Positions 62,455 to 64,000 of a stretch of 64,000 bases of DNA are shown here, one piece after another. Positions within the stretch are counted from its first letter, which is position 1, and each line of letters opens with the position of its first letter. The notes beneath the pieces were generated by a model. The model saw only the letters and a list, made by a program, of their open reading frames with translations, was not told the DNA's origin and made no database searches. The translations under genes and the position numbers were made by a program. The stretch comes from Aquamicrobium zhengzhouense (GTDB lineage Bacteria > Pseudomonadota > Alphaproteobacteria > Rhizobiales > Rhizobiaceae). Location of the stretch: positions 1-64,000 of the forward strand of contig NZ_JADGMQ010000011.1 in assembly GCF_016124105.1 (NCBI RefSeq), read 5' to 3'.

Positions 62455-64000
62455 ATGTCGTCCATACACACGAATTCTGGAGCAATGACCGCGCTGCAGA
62501 CTTTGCGCGGCAATGCAAAGGCTTTGGCGCGCCTGCAGGATGAAGCTGCCACTGGATTACGGGTGGCAGAGGCCGCGCATAACGCCTCCTACTGGTCCAT
62601 ATCGGTCGCGATGAAGTCGACGATGGGCGCGAACCATGCGGTAATGGATTCGCTCGGGCTGACCACGGCTCTCGTTGACGTGACTTACGCTGCACTCACC
62701 CAGGTTGAATCCAACCTCTCGCTGATCAAGGACAAGCTGGTCCTCAGCGAGGGGGACGGCGCTGACACTTCCAAGATACAAAATGAAATCCACGAGCTTG
62801 CGCAGCAAATCCTGACTGCCGTCGACAGCGCCCAATTTGCTGGGGGAAATCTCCTTCGCACCAATGTCGAGCACATATGGGAAGCGCCCCTTGATGAGCG
62901 TGCCAGAAAATACACCGCGTCCTACATGCAGACGGATCAAGGGATTTCCATCGGCACGATAGATATCGACCTTTTGAAGACCTCATTGGTGAACGGGCAC
63001 GGCGGAGGCATTCTCGAGCCCGATCCTCGCAGCCCGAAAAGTCTCGGCGGCATTCGTTTGCCCGCCATACCCGCAGAATTTCAGGTCTACGACGATACGA
63101 ACCACCGATCCGGTGGCCGGGCGACTTCGCACTTCACCTTCGTCGGACCGTTCACGATGGGCGACGATGCCTATATCCGCTTCGAGCTCGAGGTAGACAA
63201 GGAAAGTCCAGACCACGGCCTTCCCGGTCCACTGCTGGACGGCACAAAAACCCTTATCAATATAACCAAAAGCGACATAGTCAGCGCATTGCCAGGCTCC
63301 AACGGCACGGTCTCTTCATGGGGCCAATGGATGACTGTCCTTAATACTACGCTAGGCAGTCACGGCGTCGCGGTTAGCGACGTCGTGGATTGGCTAAGAA
63401 ACGTCATTCCCAACCGCTACGCGCTCTCTTCAAGCGAAACGACTGGCCATAACGGCTCCAGCATCATCATCAGCAATCTGGAACAGAGTGCCGGAATTGC
63501 ACGGCATGGACTGGTTGAGTCCGCTTCTTATGGAAGTGCCCCACGACAAATCCACCTCGCCTTCGAGCCGTTTAAAATCTATCGCGACGTTGTTGCGACC
63601 ATGCGGTTCCACATCAACGGACAGGAGCAAGCGCTGACAATCGATCGTGACACCGTCGATCAGGTTCTTAGAAGGGACGACGGCAGGGTCGATACACCAG
63701 CACATATGACGGCACTTCTCAGCCACCTCGTTGGTGATTTGTGGAATATCAAGATCGAGGAGAGCGGAGCAGGTGTGACGCTTTCAGTCGATACCGACGT
63801 GGACAGGACTGCAGGACGACGCACGAATATCGGCTTTTCCGGAATATCGGTAAACATCGAGCCGATCATCTCCTACGGACTTCTCGACATCGACGTTGAA
63901 ACCAATCCGGATCTGGTGACGGCCTACCTGAGCACCATTGATGTCATGCACGCAAAGACGGTCTCGGCGGCTGCTTACATCGGGTCCATCAAGACCCGCG
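62455..64000 (+). CDS. Atypical large flagellin, truncated by the window end
   Basis: The frame is open from the ATG at 62455 to the last base, 515 residues so far, and no stop is reached. The N-terminus is a rhizobial flagellin D0/D1 coil (residues 1-140: SSIHTNSGAMTALQTLRG, LQDEAATGLRVAEAAHNASY, SAQFAGGNLL). The last 40 residues enter the C-terminal coil (VTAYLSTIDVMHAKTVSAAA). Between them lies about 330 residues of hypervariable insert with two similar blocks (residues about 240-310 and 370-450; ITKSDIVSAL and IDRDTVDQVL). Typical rhizobial flagellins have 300-430 residues; this one should reach about 590. Codons such as ATA, AGA, AGG and CGA are more frequent than in neighbours. It is secreted by the flagellar export system. 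Confidence 0.85.
   Translation, partial: MSSIHTNSGAMTALQTLRGNAKALARLQDEAATGLRVAEAAHNASYWSISVAMKSTMGANHAVMDSLGLTTALVDVTYAALTQVESNLSLIKDKLVLSEGDGADTSKIQNEIHELAQQILTAVDSAQFAGGNLLRTNVEHIWEAPLDERARKYTASYMQTDQGISIGTIDIDLLKTSLVNGHGGGILEPDPRSPKSLGGIRLPAIPAEFQVYDDTNHRSGGRATSHFTFVGPFTMGDDAYIRFELEVDKESPDHGLPGPLLDGTKTLINITKSDIVSALPGSNGTVSSWGQWMTVLNTTLGSHGVAVSDVVDWLRNVIPNRYALSSSETTGHNGSSIIISNLEQSAGIARHGLVESASYGSAPRQIHLAFEPFKIYRDVVATMRFHINGQEQALTIDRDTVDQVLRRDDGRVDTPAHMTALLSHLVGDLWNIKIEESGAGVTLSVDTDVDRTAGRRTNIGFSGISVNIEPIISYGLLDIDVETNPDLVTAYLSTIDVMHAKTVSAAAYIGSIKTR

Overview
The window is a chromosomal segment of an alphaproteobacterium of the order Hyphomicrobiales (Rhizobiales), most like the Phyllobacteriaceae/Rhizobiaceae group. 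The basis is the protein content: a 2832-residue cyclic beta-1,2-glucan synthase (NdvB/ChvB/Cgs), its NdvA exporter, an ActS/ActR (RegB/RegA) pair, the lptC-lptA-lptB-rpoN-hpf-ptsN order, a glnD-murJ-trpS run, Irr-type iron boxes, RIME-like mosaic palindromes and a rhizobial-type flagellin. The DNA is GC-rich. Species cannot be decided from the sequence alone. No tRNA, rRNA, CRISPR array or prophage was seen.

Layout. 1-900 is a decayed mobile-element zone: the 3' end of an IS110-family transposase, a palindromic mosaic repeat and a possible second transposase remnant. 945-5772 is a sulfur/thiol module. One strand carries a secreted thioredoxin-like protein, a CcdA-type membrane protein and an exported triple-rhodanese protein. 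The other carries a YeeE/YedE transporter, a tiny exported protein with two NPC motifs and a His-rich soluble protein, with overlapping stops and starts. 5764-6620 is an array of three tandem composite palindromic repeats. 6679-22279 holds gyrB, ndvB, ndvA, a bacterioferritin operon (small ORF, bfd, bfr) and opgC, so glucan synthesis, export and a candidate substituent transferase lie close together.

22212-39384 is housekeeping and regulation: hrpB, actS-actR, mmcB, an L,D-transpeptidase, nfuA, a universal stress protein, trpS, murJ, glnD, yraN-rsmI, hemW-rdgB-VOC-rph. 39517-42703 is the heat-shock region hrcA/grpE with an opposing nuclease gene and a TRIC-type channel. 42713-50755 has adenosine kinase, a CysZ/EI24 membrane protein, a VOC protein, DUF2214 and DUF2244 proteins, nth, an Ada-like methyltransferase, ribokinase, nucleoside hydrolase and an hsp20-DUF1150 pair behind a sigma-32-like promoter.

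50803-55875 is the conserved ptsN-hpf-rpoN-lptB-lptA-lptC block. 56097-62298 carries sppA, ihfB, lapA-like, an ornithine-cyclodeaminase-family gene, two RNA methyltransferases, lspA and acuI. The window ends inside a large atypical flagellin (62455 onward) whose central insert seems to contain a duplicated domain.

The most interesting points are the divergent sulfur module with its NPC-motif protein, the edge flagellin, the unannotated small ORF between an Irr-like box and bfd-bfr, and the tandem mosaic repeat array.
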